From assembly GCF_000834635.1 (NCBI RefSeq), contig NZ_JXQV01000009.1:434001-498000 (forward strand): a stretch of 64,000 nucleotides of DNA, in the 5' to 3' direction. Below are positions 29,224 to 42,277 of the stretch, piece after piece. Within the stretch, counting starts at the first letter, position 1, and the number at the start of each line of letters is the position of its first letter. The stretch is from Agrobacterium tumefaciens. GTDB lineage: Bacteria; Pseudomonadota; Alphaproteobacteria; Rhizobiales; Rhizobiaceae. The notes beneath the pieces are model-generated. The model ran no database searches, had not been told where the DNA came from, and saw only the letters and a program-made list of their open reading frames with translations. Both the position numbers and the translations under genes were made by a program.

Positions 29224-29349
29224 TCAAGCGCCGCCCACGGCTGCTCCCAGTACGATGAACTCAAGTCTGATCTCGCCGCTCGTCCAGTAGGTCGCCGTGG
29301 GAACGGCGACCGCGATTAAGAGCGAGATCAGTCGGTGTAGTGACTTCAC
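29224..29349 (-). CDS. Candidate 41-residue membrane protein between gltB and gltD
   Basis: An open frame starts at GTG 29349, eight bases past the gltB stop, with GGAG overlapping that stop codon, and ends at TGA 29224. The product begins MKSLHRLISLLIAVAVPTAT, then YWTSGEIRLEFIVLGAAVGGA: basic N-terminus, two short hydrophobic segments, a polar turn. That amphipathic layout is what a small membrane protein would show. The ORF is too short for standard gene calling. The DNA also carries a strong inverted repeat (29290-29311). No family recognised. Confidence 0.5.
   Translation of the reverse strand: MKSLHRLISLLIAVAVPTATYWTSGEIRLEFIVLGAAVGGA
29290..29311. repeat. Nested inverted repeat in the gltB-gltD spacer
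   Basis: GGTCGCCGT-GGGA-ACGGCGACC (nine pairs) lies inside an outer pair TGATCTCGC (29268-29276) / GCGAGATCA (29322-29330). The RNA could fold to a 60-base two-storey hairpin that might change the gltB:gltD ratio. Confidence 0.5.
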
Positions 29350-29357
29350 GCGTCGGA

Positions 29358-34097
<4,740 letters not shown>

Positions 34098-34462
34098 GTT
34101 TCATCCCTCCTGCAACACGTTGCATGGCTTCACGCAGAGAGGCGGATGGTCTGCCTCGCCCCATTTCTGGATAGTGGCATCGCGTCCGCTTGTCAATTTA
34201 GGACAGCATTGCTGTCTCAATTCTGATTGGATTTTGACAGAAACATCCCTGCTCTGCAAGTCCACCCTAACAAATTATAAACCCGCAAAATGACGTTTCG
34301 TGTCTCGGGGGTCGAATTCGACGCAATTTTATTCCGGCGACAGGGCGAAATCGTTGCTTTCATTACCGGATTTGCCTTCCGCAAAATAAGCCCATAAAAC
34401 GACTATCTCTTGGCCTAGCAAGGCACCGCAGCCATCATCAACTCATCGAAAGTGCAGACCCC
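34098..34462. promoter_or_regulatory. Divergent regulatory region gltB / threonine aldolase
   Basis: No ORF supported. It is AT-richer than its neighbours. GACAGC-ATT-GCTGTC (34202-34216) is a perfect six-base inverted repeat about 105 bases before the gltB start and may be an operator. No sigma-54-type GG-N10-GC promoter was recognised. Confidence 0.45.
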
Positions 34463-35518
34463 ATGTTTTTTGCTTCCGACAACTGGGCAGGCGCCCATCC
34501 CGCCATCAATGAGCGGCTGATGAAGGAATCCACGCGCTTTGCGGCGGCCTACGGCACCAGCGAGCTGGACCGGGCCATCGAGAAACGCTTCAACGAAATC
34601 TTCGAGCGCGAAGTCGCGGTCTTTTTCGTGGGCACCGGCACCGCCGCCAATTCGCTGGCCATGGCCAGCGTTGCGCGCCCCGGTGGCATCGCATTTTGCC
34701 ACTCCGAAGCGCATGTGATCGAGGATGAATGCGGCGCGCCCGTCTATTTCTCCAATGCCTCGCGCCTGATGCCGGTTGCCGGACCGAACGGCAAGATGCT
34801 GCCGAAGAACCTTGAAGCCGCCATTGGCCGCTTCCCGCCCGGCTCCATCCACCAGGGCCAGCCCATGCTGGTAACGCTGACGCAGGCAACCGAACAGGGC
34901 ACCATCTACGAGCTGGATGAAATCCAGGCGATCTCTGACATTGCTAAAAAAGCCGGTGTGCCGCTGCATATGGATGGCGCACGCTTTGCCAATGCGCTGA
35001 CGGCGCTGGACACAACACCTGCCGAAATGACATGGAAGCGCGGCGTCGATATTCTGTCCTTTGGGGCAACGAAAAACGGCTGCTGGTGCGCCGAAGCCAT
35101 TGTCTACATGGATCCGAAAACGGCAGAAGACCTGCCCTTCATTCGCAAGCGTTCCGCCCAACTTTTCTCCAAGACGCGCTTCATGGCGGCGCAATTCGAT
35201 GCCTATTTCGCCAATGACCTTTGGCTGGAATTGGCAGCCCATGCCAACGCCATGGCTACCCGCCTGCGCGAGGGCCTGTCGGCATCCAACAGTGCACGTC
35301 TGGCGTGGCAGACCCAGTCGAACGAATTGTTCGTGGTGCTGAACAAGGACAAGGCGAAGGCGGCAAAGGATGCCGGTGCCAGCTTCTACGACTGGCCCGT
35401 GCCCCACGACATGCCGGAACCGGTGGGCGAAAACGAACAACTCATCCGCCTCGTCACAAGCTTTGCGACGCTTGAGAACGACGTGGATGACTTCCTGCGC
35501 ATCTGCGGGACTGCTTGA
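34463..35518 (+). CDS. ltaE: Low-specificity L-threonine aldolase-like PLP enzyme
   Basis: Predicted 351 residues. It cleaves threonine/allo-threonine to glycine and acetaldehyde. N-terminal FASDNWAGAHPAINERLM, CHSEAHVIEDECGAP (PLP stacking His), VPLHMDGARFANAL (Asp) and DILSFGATKNGCW (PLP lysine, about residue 203) are conserved. The Shine-Dalgarno is weak. It is convergent with a LysR gene, only three bases separating the stop codons. Confidence 0.9.
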   Translation: MFFASDNWAGAHPAINERLMKESTRFAAAYGTSELDRAIEKRFNEIFEREVAVFFVGTGTAANSLAMASVARPGGIAFCHSEAHVIEDECGAPVYFSNASRLMPVAGPNGKMLPKNLEAAIGRFPPGSIHQGQPMLVTLTQATEQGTIYELDEIQAISDIAKKAGVPLHMDGARFANALTALDTTPAEMTWKRGVDILSFGATKNGCWCAEAIVYMDPKTAEDLPFIRKRSAQLFSKTRFMAAQFDAYFANDLWLELAAHANAMATRLREGLSASNSARLAWQTQSNELFVVLNKDKAKAAKDAGASFYDWPVPHDMPEPVGENEQLIRLVTSFATLENDVDDFLRICGTA

Positions 35519-35521
35519 CGC

Positions 35522-36382
35522 TTAAAGAGAGCTTCCCGGCACCATGCCCTTCGCCATGACCAGCCGGGAAAGCGCCTCGACCAGCTCGGCATCGGCGCCC
35601 TTGCGCGGCTGGAGGACGAATTCCACGTCTTCCAGCGCAGGCAACGCGCCCTTGGGCAATTCGCGCAACCCCGACGGGGCCATGCTGCGCGGCTGAACGA
35701 GAACGCCCATTCCCGCACGCGCCGCCGCCGTCAGCCCGCTCAGGCTGCCGCAGGTGCAGACGATGCGCCATGAAACGCCAGCGCGATCCAGAGCCTCCTG
35801 CGCGGCTTTTCTCGTGATGCTGGGTGGCGGAAAGGCAATCAACGGAAGCGCGCTGTCTCGGCCCAGAACGGCCTCAGGGTCCCGCGCCAGCCACACCAGC
35901 GGTTCGCGGTAGAGAAAATGGCCGAGCTGATCTCCCAGCCGCCGTTTGGCCAGCACCACATCCAACTCGCCATTATCCTGCATCTCATAGAGCACGCCGC
36001 TCAGTGCCACCGTCAGCTCCAGATCAACAAGCGGATAAAGCCGGGTGAATTCTTCGAGAATGACGGTGAGCCGACTGGCGACGAAATCCTCGGACACACC
36101 AAGGCGCAGACGCCCGCGCAGCCTGCTTTCGCCGAACAAAGCCGCCACCTTGCTGTTGATATCGAGCATGTTGCGCGCATACCCCAGAAGCGCCTCACCC
36201 TCCGGCGTCAGCCTCACGCGGTGCGTATCACGCGCAATCAGGCGCTGCCCGAGCGATGCTTCCAGCCGCTGAATATGCTGGCTGAGTGTGGACTGACCGA
36301 TGCCCAGCCGTTCTGCGGCCTGGGTAAAATTCATCGTCTGTTCCAGTGCAACGAAGCTGGCCAGATGTTGCAGGTTGAGCAT
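35522..36382 (-). CDS. LysR-family transcriptional regulator
   Basis: Predicted 286 residues. N-terminal winged HTH (residues 1-60): LASFVALEQTMNFTQAAERL then GIGQSTLSQHIQRLEASLGQ. The effector domain begins LRLGVSEDFVASRLTVILEE. AGGATAACC precedes the ATG. It is divergent from the bile-acid-type symporter gene with a 106-base gap, the usual arrangement of a LysR regulator and its target. Confidence 0.92.
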   Translation of the reverse strand: MLNLQHLASFVALEQTMNFTQAAERLGIGQSTLSQHIQRLEASLGQRLIARDTHRVRLTPEGEALLGYARNMLDINSKVAALFGESRLRGRLRLGVSEDFVASRLTVILEEFTRLYPLVDLELTVALSGVLYEMQDNGELDVVLAKRRLGDQLGHFLYREPLVWLARDPEAVLGRDSALPLIAFPPPSITRKAAQEALDRAGVSWRIVCTCGSLSGLTAAARAGMGVLVQPRSMAPSGLRELPKGALPALEDVEFVLQPRKGADAELVEALSRLVMAKGMVPGSSL

Positions 36383-36488
36383 GGTTATCCTGAATTGTGA
36401 TAACTGTTAGTCTTTGCATCTTAAATCATGATGAGCGATATTAGGCTTTCTTTCAAGACAAAACCGGATAACGGAAAGATCTGTCTCC
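36383..36488. promoter_or_regulatory. Divergent LysR/symporter promoter region
   Basis: The spacer contains GTTATCCTGAATTGTGATAAC (36383-36403), ends of which (GTTATC/GATAAC) form an inverted repeat around a T-N11-A core, the LysR-type operator pattern. The Shine-Dalgarno for LysR lies inside it on the minus strand. Confidence 0.55.
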
Positions 36489-37514
36489 ATGAGCCGCTTC
36501 CTGCCAGACCGCTTCACCATGATGCTGGTGGCCACAGTCATTCTTGCCTCCCTGCTGCCGATCAGTGGCGAATGGGCGGATTACTTCGGCATCGCCACCA
36601 AATGTGCAATCGCTCTGCTGTTTTTCCTGCATGGGGCCAGATTGTCGCGAGACGTGGTGATTGCGGGAGTGCTGCACTGGCGGCTGCATCTTGTCATCCT
36701 GCTCGTCACGTTCGGGCTGTTTCCACTGCTGGGCGTCGCGCTGGGCTATATCCCGCGGGAAATCCTGCCGGCACCGCTTTATATGGGCGTGCTGTTCCTC
36801 TGCGTGCTGCCCTCCACCGTCCAATCATCTATCGCCTTCACGTCCATGGCTGGCGGCAACGTGCCCGCGGCCGTTTGCGCGGCATCGGCGTCCAATATTC
36901 TCGGTATGTTCCTTACCCCTGTCCTCGTCGGTTTCCTGTTTACCGTTGGCGGCCACGGCGGCGGCTTCTCGCTGGATGCCTTCCTCCAGATTTTCCTCCA
37001 GCTTCTGCTTCCCTTCATTCTTGGCCAGTGCCTGCAGCCCTGGATCGGCGACTGGATCCGCGCCCGCAAGTCCCTTCTCGCTCCCGTCGATCGTGGCTCC
37101 ATCCTGATGGTCGTCTATCTCGCCTTCAGCGACGCTGTCGTCGAAGGCATCTGGCAGCAGTTCACTCTTCGTGACATCGGCGTGGTCATCGCTGTCGATA
37201 TTGTGCTTTTAACCTCCGTATTGCTCATCACCATGTTTGGAAGCCGCCTCATGGGCTTCAAGAAAGAAGACGAGATAACGATCACCTTCTGCGGCTCGAA
37301 GAAAAGCCTCGCAAGCGGCGTACCCATGGCAGGCGCGATTTTCGCTGGCCAAAGCATCGGCGCAATCGTGCTGCCACTGATGCTGTTCCACCAGATCCAG
37401 CTGATGGCCTGCGCGGCGATTGCCCAACGCTATGCGCGCAACACAAAGACCATTGAAAAGCCGACATCTACAAAAGCGGATGCCCTGCCCGCACAAACAA
37501 AAACGGCCCCGTAA
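36489..37514 (+). CDS. Bile acid:sodium symporter family transporter
   Basis: Predicted 341 residues with about ten membrane helices. SBF/DUF4137-type landmarks are FFLHGARLSRDVVIAG, FLCVLPSTVQSSIAFTSMAG (crossover region) and FCGSKKSLASGVPMAGAIF. The family exchanges organic anions with sodium; the substrate here is unknown and probably not a bile acid. GGAAAG lies upstream. Regulation by the divergent LysR gene is likely. Its last codons overlap the hsp20 terminator. Confidence 0.87.
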   Translation: MSRFLPDRFTMMLVATVILASLLPISGEWADYFGIATKCAIALLFFLHGARLSRDVVIAGVLHWRLHLVILLVTFGLFPLLGVALGYIPREILPAPLYMGVLFLCVLPSTVQSSIAFTSMAGGNVPAAVCAASASNILGMFLTPVLVGFLFTVGGHGGGFSLDAFLQIFLQLLLPFILGQCLQPWIGDWIRARKSLLAPVDRGSILMVVYLAFSDAVVEGIWQQFTLRDIGVVIAVDIVLLTSVLLITMFGSRLMGFKKEDEITITFCGSKKSLASGVPMAGAIFAGQSIGAIVLPLMLFHQIQLMACAAIAQRYARNTKTIEKPTSTKADALPAQTKTAP

Positions 37515-37523
37515 AGGGGCCGT
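37503..37523 (-). terminator. Intrinsic terminator of hsp20, overlapping the symporter stop
   Basis: ACGGCCCC-GTAAA-GGGGCCGT; on the minus strand it is followed by TTTTGTTTG. The symporter's TAA lies in the loop. Confidence 0.85.
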
Positions 37524-37544
37524 CCGTAACATTGGATTGTGGGA

Positions 37545-38027
37545 TTAGTTGACCTGGGCTGGCGTAATCTGCGCCTCGATCTGCCGTGGCTCTTCCGAAA
37601 CGTCTGAAACAATCGCGATACGGCGTGGCTTCATGGCTTCTGGAATGTTGCGGTAGAGATCGATATGCAGCAGGCCGTTTTTCAGGGAAGCATTCTGCAC
37701 TTCCACGTGGTCCGCCATCTGGAAGCGACGCTCGAAAGCACGCTTGGCAATTCCACGATAGAGAAATTCGCCTTCGCTCTCCTTGGTCTCATCGGCCTTT
37801 TCAGCCTTGACCGTCAGAACATTGGCGCGAGATTCGATGCTGAGTTCGCTCTCATCGAAGCCTGCCACCGCCATGGTGATGCGGTAATTGTTCTCGCCGG
37901 TCCGCTCGATGTTGTAGGGCGGATAGGCCTGTGCCTGCTCCGGCTGGCCAAGACCATCAAGCATGGAGAAAAGACGGTCGAAACCGACTGTGGAGCGGTA
38001 AAGAGGGGAAAAATCAACGTGACGCAT
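37545..38027 (-). CDS. Small heat-shock protein, Hsp20/IbpA type
   Basis: 160 residues. The alpha-crystallin domain (about 38-130) has YPPYNIERTGENNYRITMAV, FLYRGIAKRAFERRFQMADH (the IbpA-type RGIA.R.F block) and ASLKNGLLHIDLYR. A short IxI-like tail follows. It is an ATP-independent holdase for unfolding proteins. AGGAGG lies close to the ATG inside a hairpin that resembles the ROSE RNA thermometer, and a sigma-32 promoter is upstream. Confidence 0.94.
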   Translation of the reverse strand: MRHVDFSPLYRSTVGFDRLFSMLDGLGQPEQAQAYPPYNIERTGENNYRITMAVAGFDESELSIESRANVLTVKAEKADETKESEGEFLYRGIAKRAFERRFQMADHVEVQNASLKNGLLHIDLYRNIPEAMKPRRIAIVSDVSEEPRQIEAQITPAQVN

Positions 38028-38118
38028 GGTGTCCTCCTAGGAAGCGACTGTTTGCGATAAGGCCTCATCCCATTCTGGCGATGAGTGACCCGGGTTACGG
38101 CCCCGTTCTGGCGACCGT
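38028..38118 (-). promoter_or_regulatory. ROSE-like RNA thermometer in the hsp20 leader
   Basis: Read on the minus strand, the leader (about 90 nt) has hairpin GGTTACGG...CCGTAACC, hairpin CTCATC...GATGAG, then a final hairpin in which TCGCTTCCT faces AGGAGGA. The element 'U(U/C)GCU' facing the Shine-Dalgarno is the ROSE hallmark; melting with heat exposes the ribosome site. ROSE elements are established for small heat-shock genes of rhizobia and Agrobacterium. Confidence 0.75.
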
Positions 38119-38125
38119 AACCAAG

Positions 38126-38154
38126 AGATGGGAAGGGCTTGCGAGAAGTTCAAG
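38126..38154 (-). promoter_or_regulatory. Sigma-32 (RpoH) promoter of hsp20
   Basis: Minus strand CTTGAA (-35), 16 bases, CCCATCT (-10). This matches the alphaproteobacterial RpoH consensus; the start site would fall near 38118. Confidence 0.8.
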
Positions 38155-38172
38155 AGCTTTTTTAGCGCCGCT

Positions 38173-38217
38173 TCACATGTGAACTTCATCTGAACGGGCA
38201 ATTCTGAAATCGTTCAT
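38173..38217 (-). CDS. Possible 14-codon peptide with strong Shine-Dalgarno
   Basis: GCGGAGGTAAAATG leads into MNDFRIARSDEVHM then TGA. The GGAGG is paired with a CCTCCG in a hairpin. It starts in an ATGA overlap with the stop of the upstream 46-codon ORF. Could be a leader peptide or chance. Confidence 0.25.
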   Translation of the reverse strand: MNDFRIARSDEVHM

Positions 38218-38354
38218 TTTACCTCCGCTAAACAAGCGACATCGGAGGCTTTCTCCGGCGGCAGGAGGATAACGTCCCTTCTTCTTCTGTCATATTGGCC
38301 GGAACCGCGACTGCTAAGCCCGACGGTTCCGGCAACTTTTCCTTTCACGCGCAT
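38214..38354 (-). CDS. Possible 46-residue protein upstream of hsp20
   Basis: AAAGGAAAAC precedes ATG 38354; the product begins MRVKGKVAGTVGLSSRGSGQ, then YDRRRRDVILLPPEKASDVA and CLAEVK. The run of AGA/AGG codons is unlike neighbouring genes, and the DNA holds a ten-pair inverted repeat, so a structured RNA is an equally good reading. No family recognised. Confidence 0.25.
   Translation of the reverse strand: MRVKGKVAGTVGLSSRGSGQYDRRRRDVILLPPEKASDVACLAEVK
38298..38333. repeat. Ten-pair perfect inverted repeat upstream of hsp20
   Basis: GCCGGAACCG, 16-base loop, CGGTTCCGGC, followed on the plus strand by AACTTTTCCTTT. A second hairpin CCTCCG...CGGAGG lies at 38222-38248. Could be a terminator-like end of a plus-strand RNA, or internal structure of a minus-strand one. 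Confidence 0.5.
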
Positions 38355-38432
38355 GTTTTCCTTTGACGCAAATGTGCGCGCCACTTATCCCGTTCTGAAA
38401 CACCTCTTCAGTGCCAAGTCGGAAACCACCCT

Positions 38433-39374
38433 ATGACCGAAGCCACATTGCACGCGACCAAGGGCAACCCCGTGCCCGACAATCACATCGTGGGCACGTT
38501 TACCGGTCATAAGAACAAGAAGCTGCGCTACGCGATCTTTCGCTCCAGCCATTCCGTGGCACGCGGCACCATCGTTCTCTTGCATGGCCGCAATGAGTGC
38601 ATCGAAAAATACTTCGAGACCATCAATGATTTGACCGCCAAGGGCTTCTGGGTTGCCACCTTCGATACGCGCGGCCAGGGCGGCTCAGAGCGCTTGCTCA
38701 AGAAGGCGTATGCCGGATATGTGCGCCGTTTTTCCGATTATCAGAAGGATATTTCGCTGTTTCTGGAGCAGGTGGTGCTGCCCGATGCGCGCCTGCCCTT
38801 CTTCCTGCTGGCCCATTCCACCGGCGGGCTTGCGGCACTTTCCATGGCGCCTGCCCTATCCAACCGCATAGAGCGCATGGTGCTGAGCGCGCCCTTCATT
38901 GGCTTGAGCGGACAATCCATGCCGGGCTGGTTCATCAAGGCCGTCGTTAAGACGCTGAGCCTCATCGGCCTCGGCGGAATGCAGGTGGGCAAGGATCATC
39001 GTGCGCGGTCTTTCGAAGACAATCCGCTCACCTCAGATCCGGTGAGATTTGCCCGCAATGCGGCTATCGGCACCGAGCATCCGGAGCTGTTCATTGGCGC
39101 ACCCACGGCGCGCTGGCTGTATGAAGCGTTGAAGACAATGCCGCGGGTGACCCGGCAGGAGCATCTGACCAAGGTCACCGTGCCGACGCTTCTGCTCGCA
39201 CCCATTCGCGATGCCATCACCCCCTATGCGGCGCAGGAAGAGCTTTCCCGCAACTTCCGTGCCGCACAACTGATACCGGTAACGGGCGCGCGCCACGAAC
39301 TGTTTCTGGAGCGCGATGTCTACCGCCGCCAGGCGCTGGCCGCGATCGACACGTTCTTCGCGCCCGTTGAATAA
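38433..39374 (+). CDS. Alpha/beta hydrolase, lysophospholipase-like
   Basis: Predicted 313 residues. The Hydrolase_4/serine aminopeptidase fold shows oxyanion loop IVLLHGRNECIEKYFETIND, nucleophile LLAHSTGGLAALSM (the elbow is HSTGG), Asp in LLAPIRDAITPY and His in GARHELFLERD. These are monoglyceride lipase/lysophospholipase-like enzymes in the cytoplasm or at the membrane. CGGA lies 12 bases before the ATG. It is divergent from hsp20 and convergent with kup. Confidence 0.87.
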   Translation: MTEATLHATKGNPVPDNHIVGTFTGHKNKKLRYAIFRSSHSVARGTIVLLHGRNECIEKYFETINDLTAKGFWVATFDTRGQGGSERLLKKAYAGYVRRFSDYQKDISLFLEQVVLPDARLPFFLLAHSTGGLAALSMAPALSNRIERMVLSAPFIGLSGQSMPGWFIKAVVKTLSLIGLGGMQVGKDHRARSFEDNPLTSDPVRFARNAAIGTEHPELFIGAPTARWLYEALKTMPRVTRQEHLTKVTVPTLLLAPIRDAITPYAAQEELSRNFRAAQLIPVTGARHELFLERDVYRRQALAAIDTFFAPVE

Positions 39375-39404
39375 ACCTCGCAGCGTTCTGGCAATATGAG
39401 CGGC

Positions 39405-41303
39405 CTAGATGGCGATCTGCTCTCCCAGTTCAACCACACGGTTGGGGGGCAGATTGAAATAGGCTGATGGGTCAATGCCGAAATCGGACAGCGCGATATA
39501 GAGATCTTCCTGCCAGCGCGGCAGACCCGTATTCGGCGTGGCGATAAGGTTTCGGCGTCCCAGATAGAAGGACGTCTGCATGATCTCGAACTTGAAGCCA
39601 GCCTTCTTGCACAGCGAAAGGGCCTTCGTGACATTGGGCTCGTCCATGAAGCCGAAAGTGATTTCAAGCTGCATGAACCGCTTGGAAAGCCGTGTCATAT
39701 GCACGCGTTCGCTCTCGGCAACATAGGGCTTGTCCTGCGTCCAGATCGTCAGGATCACGTTCTGCTCGTGAAGAACGTGATTGTGTTTGAGGTTGTGGAG
39801 CAAGACGCCCGGCGTCATGTTGGGAACGCTTGTCAGGAACACAGCGGTTCCGGGAACAGTCACGGGTGCGCTGGAGGATTCGCGGTCAATCGAGCTTTCG
39901 ATCGATTTGATGAAATCACCCAGCGGAATATCGTTCTTGGCGATCTTGGTTCGCAGATAGCGTGATCCCTTGGTCCAAGTCCACATGACCATGATGATCG
40001 CGGCTGCCAGAGCGAGCGGCACCCAGCCGCCATCATGGACCTTCAGCATGTTGGCCATCAGGAACACCGTCTCGATCATCAGCAGCGGTGCCAGCAGCAG
40101 ACCGGCGGTGATGGCCTTGAAGCCCCAGACCGAGCGCAGGAACTGGAACGCCATGAGTGTCGTGACCACCATCGCCCCCGTGACCGAGATACCGTAGGCG
40201 GTCGCCAGCGATTCCGAAGACCCGAATGTAAGGATCAGCACGATGACGCCGATGAGCAGGATCATGTTCACGGACGGCACATAAATCTGCCCCGTATTCG
40301 TCTCCGATGTGAATTTGATGGCCAAGCGAGGCAGGAAGCCCAGATGCACCGCCTGACGGGCCAGCGAGAACGCACCGGTGATGACCGCCTGGCTGGCGAT
40401 GATGGTGGCCATGGTCGCCAGAATGACCATGGGCAGCAGCGCCCATTCCGGATAGAGCAGATAGAAGGGATTATCGATGGTTGCCGGATTGCTGAGCACC
40501 AGCGCGCCCTGACCGAGATAGTTGAGGCCAAGTGCCGGAAACACCAGAATAAACCAGGCGACGCTGATCGGCTTGCGACCAAAATGGCCGAGATCGGCAT
40601 ACAAGGCCTCAGCGCCTGTCACCGTCAGGAACACAGCACCAAGAGCGACCAGCCCGGCCCACCCCGCATGGGTGACGAACCAGAGCGCGTTAACGGGATT
40701 GAGCGCCTGAAGAATCGTCAGGTCATCCCCGACATGGATCAACCCACCCCAGGCCATGGCGAGGAACCACACAACGGTGATCGGGCCGAAAAACTTGGCG
40801 ACGGCCTCCGTACCTTTGGATTGCACCGCAAACAGGCCGAGCATGATGGCGACGGAAAGGGGTAACACGTAATCCGAGAAGGCAGGCGTGACGAGCTTCA
40901 TGCCCTCAAGCGCAGACATCACCGAAAGCGCTGGCGTAATCATCGCATCACCGATGAAAAGCGCAGCGCCGATCAGACCCGCGAAAAACAGGGCGGGCAT
41001 GTAACTTCCCGTCTTTTTCATCAGAAGCGCAAGCAAAGACAGCGTTCCGCCCTCGCCGTCATTGTCTGCACGCAAAAGAAACAGGACGTATTTGAATGTG
41101 ACGATGATGGTCAGCGTCCAGATCATCAACGAGATGAGACCGATCACCTCGATCTGTTGCACGCCGTCTGAAGAGAACGGGCGAAGTGCTTCACGAAAGG
41201 CATAAAGCGGACTGGTTCCAATGTCCCCATACACGACCCCAACGGATCCCAGCAGGAGAACGATGAACTTCCGCGTCTCTGACGCAGGCGCATTCGATGT
41301 CAT
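39405..41303 (-). CDS. kup: Low-affinity potassium transporter Kup
   Basis: Predicted 632 residues, 12 membrane helices plus a C-terminal cytoplasmic domain of about 170 residues. The N-terminal [32 protein letters not shown] and [20 protein letters not shown] motifs are diagnostic for Kup/HAK/KT transporters. It takes up K+ with protons. It is monocistronic with a 260-base upstream region in which no operator was recognised. Confidence 0.95.
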   Translation of the reverse strand: MTSNAPASETRKFIVLLLGSVGVVYGDIGTSPLYAFREALRPFSSDGVQQIEVIGLISLMIWTLTIIVTFKYVLFLLRADNDGEGGTLSLLALLMKKTGSYMPALFFAGLIGAALFIGDAMITPALSVMSALEGMKLVTPAFSDYVLPLSVAIMLGLFAVQSKGTEAVAKFFGPITVVWFLAMAWGGLIHVGDDLTILQALNPVNALWFVTHAGWAGLVALGAVFLTVTGAEALYADLGHFGRKPISVAWFILVFPALGLNYLGQGALVLSNPATIDNPFYLLYPEWALLPMVILATMATIIASQAVITGAFSLARQAVHLGFLPRLAIKFTSETNTGQIYVPSVNMILLIGVIVLILTFGSSESLATAYGISVTGAMVVTTLMAFQFLRSVWGFKAITAGLLLAPLLMIETVFLMANMLKVHDGGWVPLALAAAIIMVMWTWTKGSRYLRTKIAKNDIPLGDFIKSIESSIDRESSSAPVTVPGTAVFLTSVPNMTPGVLLHNLKHNHVLHEQNVILTIWTQDKPYVAESERVHMTRLSKRFMQLEITFGFMDEPNVTKALSLCKKAGFKFEIMQTSFYLGRRNLIATPNTGLPRWQEDLYIALSDFGIDPSAYFNLPPNRVVELGEQIAI

Positions 41304-41513
41304 TTCAGGCCTTTCAGGCGGTACGGCCGTCTGGCCTTTTGGTCTTTATGACGCAACTATGAGCTTCCGGCAACGGATTGTGTGCAGTCAAAAACCATTC
41401 TGGTAACGCCTGCCTGATTTTTCCGTTCATGCCGCCGATGTACACGACCCACGCGCCGACAACCCTAGACAAAAAATGCCGCCGATCGCGGTTGTGAACG
41501 CAACCTCACGCCA

Positions 41514-41548
41514 TAAAAAAAGGGCCCCGAACTGAGTTCGGAGCCCTT
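41514..41548 (-). terminator. Intrinsic terminator of the CsbD gene
   Basis: On the minus strand AAGGGCTCCGAAC...GTTCGGGGCCC followed by a T-run (As at 41514-41521), 20 bases past the CsbD stop. Confidence 0.85.
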
Positions 41549-41567
41549 GATGTGTTGACGGCAACCG

Positions 41568-41759
41568 TTATGCGCGGTCGATCACGTCTTTCACTTTTTC
41601 CTTGGCTTCGCCCTTGGCCTGCTGTGCATGACCCTTGGCTTCCTGAGCTGCGCCCTTGGCTTCCATCTCGTGGTTGTCGGTCGCATCACCTACTGCCTGA
41701 CGTGCTTCGCCAGCAACTTCGTTTGCCTTGCCCTTAACCTTGTCCATTGTGCTTCCCAT
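41568..41759 (-). CDS. CsbD family stress protein
   Basis: 63 residues: STMDKVKGKANEVAGEARQA, then VGDATDNHEMEAKGAAQEAK and GHAQQAKGEAKEKVKDVI. This Lys/Ala/Glu/Gln composition and the KGKANE..G opening are CsbD hallmarks. Such proteins are small, hydrophilic and stress-induced; their role is unknown. AAGGAG precedes the ATG. Monocistronic. Confidence 0.92.
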   Translation of the reverse strand: MGSTMDKVKGKANEVAGEARQAVGDATDNHEMEAKGAAQEAKGHAQQAKGEAKEKVKDVIDRA

Positions 41760-41866
41760 GACCGTTCTCCTTATTGTGAGCTTGATTGCTCGATTGGTGG
41801 AACAACGGGTTAGGAAGCGGTATGGTTCCCGGAAAATTTGGTCATCAACTCAGGTCGGCCACTGCA

Positions 41867-42121
41867 TTATTCCATTCCAAGCGCGGCCATATAGGTCTGC
41901 AGAATCGTTTCTTCCTCGATACGCTCGTTGGCGTCCTTCTTGCGCAGACGAATGATCGTGCGGATGGCCTTGGTGTCGTAACCACGGCCCTTTGCCTCGC
42001 CCATGACGTCCTTGATGTCGCCTGAGATGGCAGCCTTTTCTTCTTCAAGACGCTCGATACGCTCGATGAACTGACGCAGTTCGGCGGCGGCTACGGTTTC
42101 GGTTGTGGCTGTTTCGTCCAT
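41867..42121 (-). CDS. gapR: GapR (DUF2312) nucleoid-associated protein
   Basis: 84 residues, [71 protein letters not shown]. This is the DUF2312/GapR family, which in Caulobacter clamps AT-rich overtwisted DNA ahead of replication and transcription and is essential. AAAGGATAGAAGA precedes ATG 42121; the longer frame adds 15 unconserved residues. It is followed by the CsbD gene on the same strand. Confidence 0.88.
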   Translation of the reverse strand: MDETATTETVAAAELRQFIERIERLEEEKAAISGDIKDVMGEAKGRGYDTKAIRTIIRLRKKDANERIEEETILQTYMAALGME

Positions 42122-42176
42122 TCTTCTATCCTTTGCGGGTGGGCTGCGTGTGAAGAGCCGCTTCATTCAAACTGGT

Positions 42177-42194
42177 TGGAGGCACAAGCCTCCA
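42177..42194. terminator. Hairpin between gapR and the DUF1244 gene
   Basis: TGGAGGC-ACAA-GCCTCCA, seven perfect pairs. No T-run; it would lie at the 3' end of the DUF1244 transcript. Confidence 0.5.
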
Positions 42195-42277
42195 GGCTGC
42201 GATGGCAGCTAAATTTTCAAGGTTGGTGAACTGCCCGTCCCGGGCCGCCGCGTCAAGCCGTTTCCGGTGCTGGTGCT

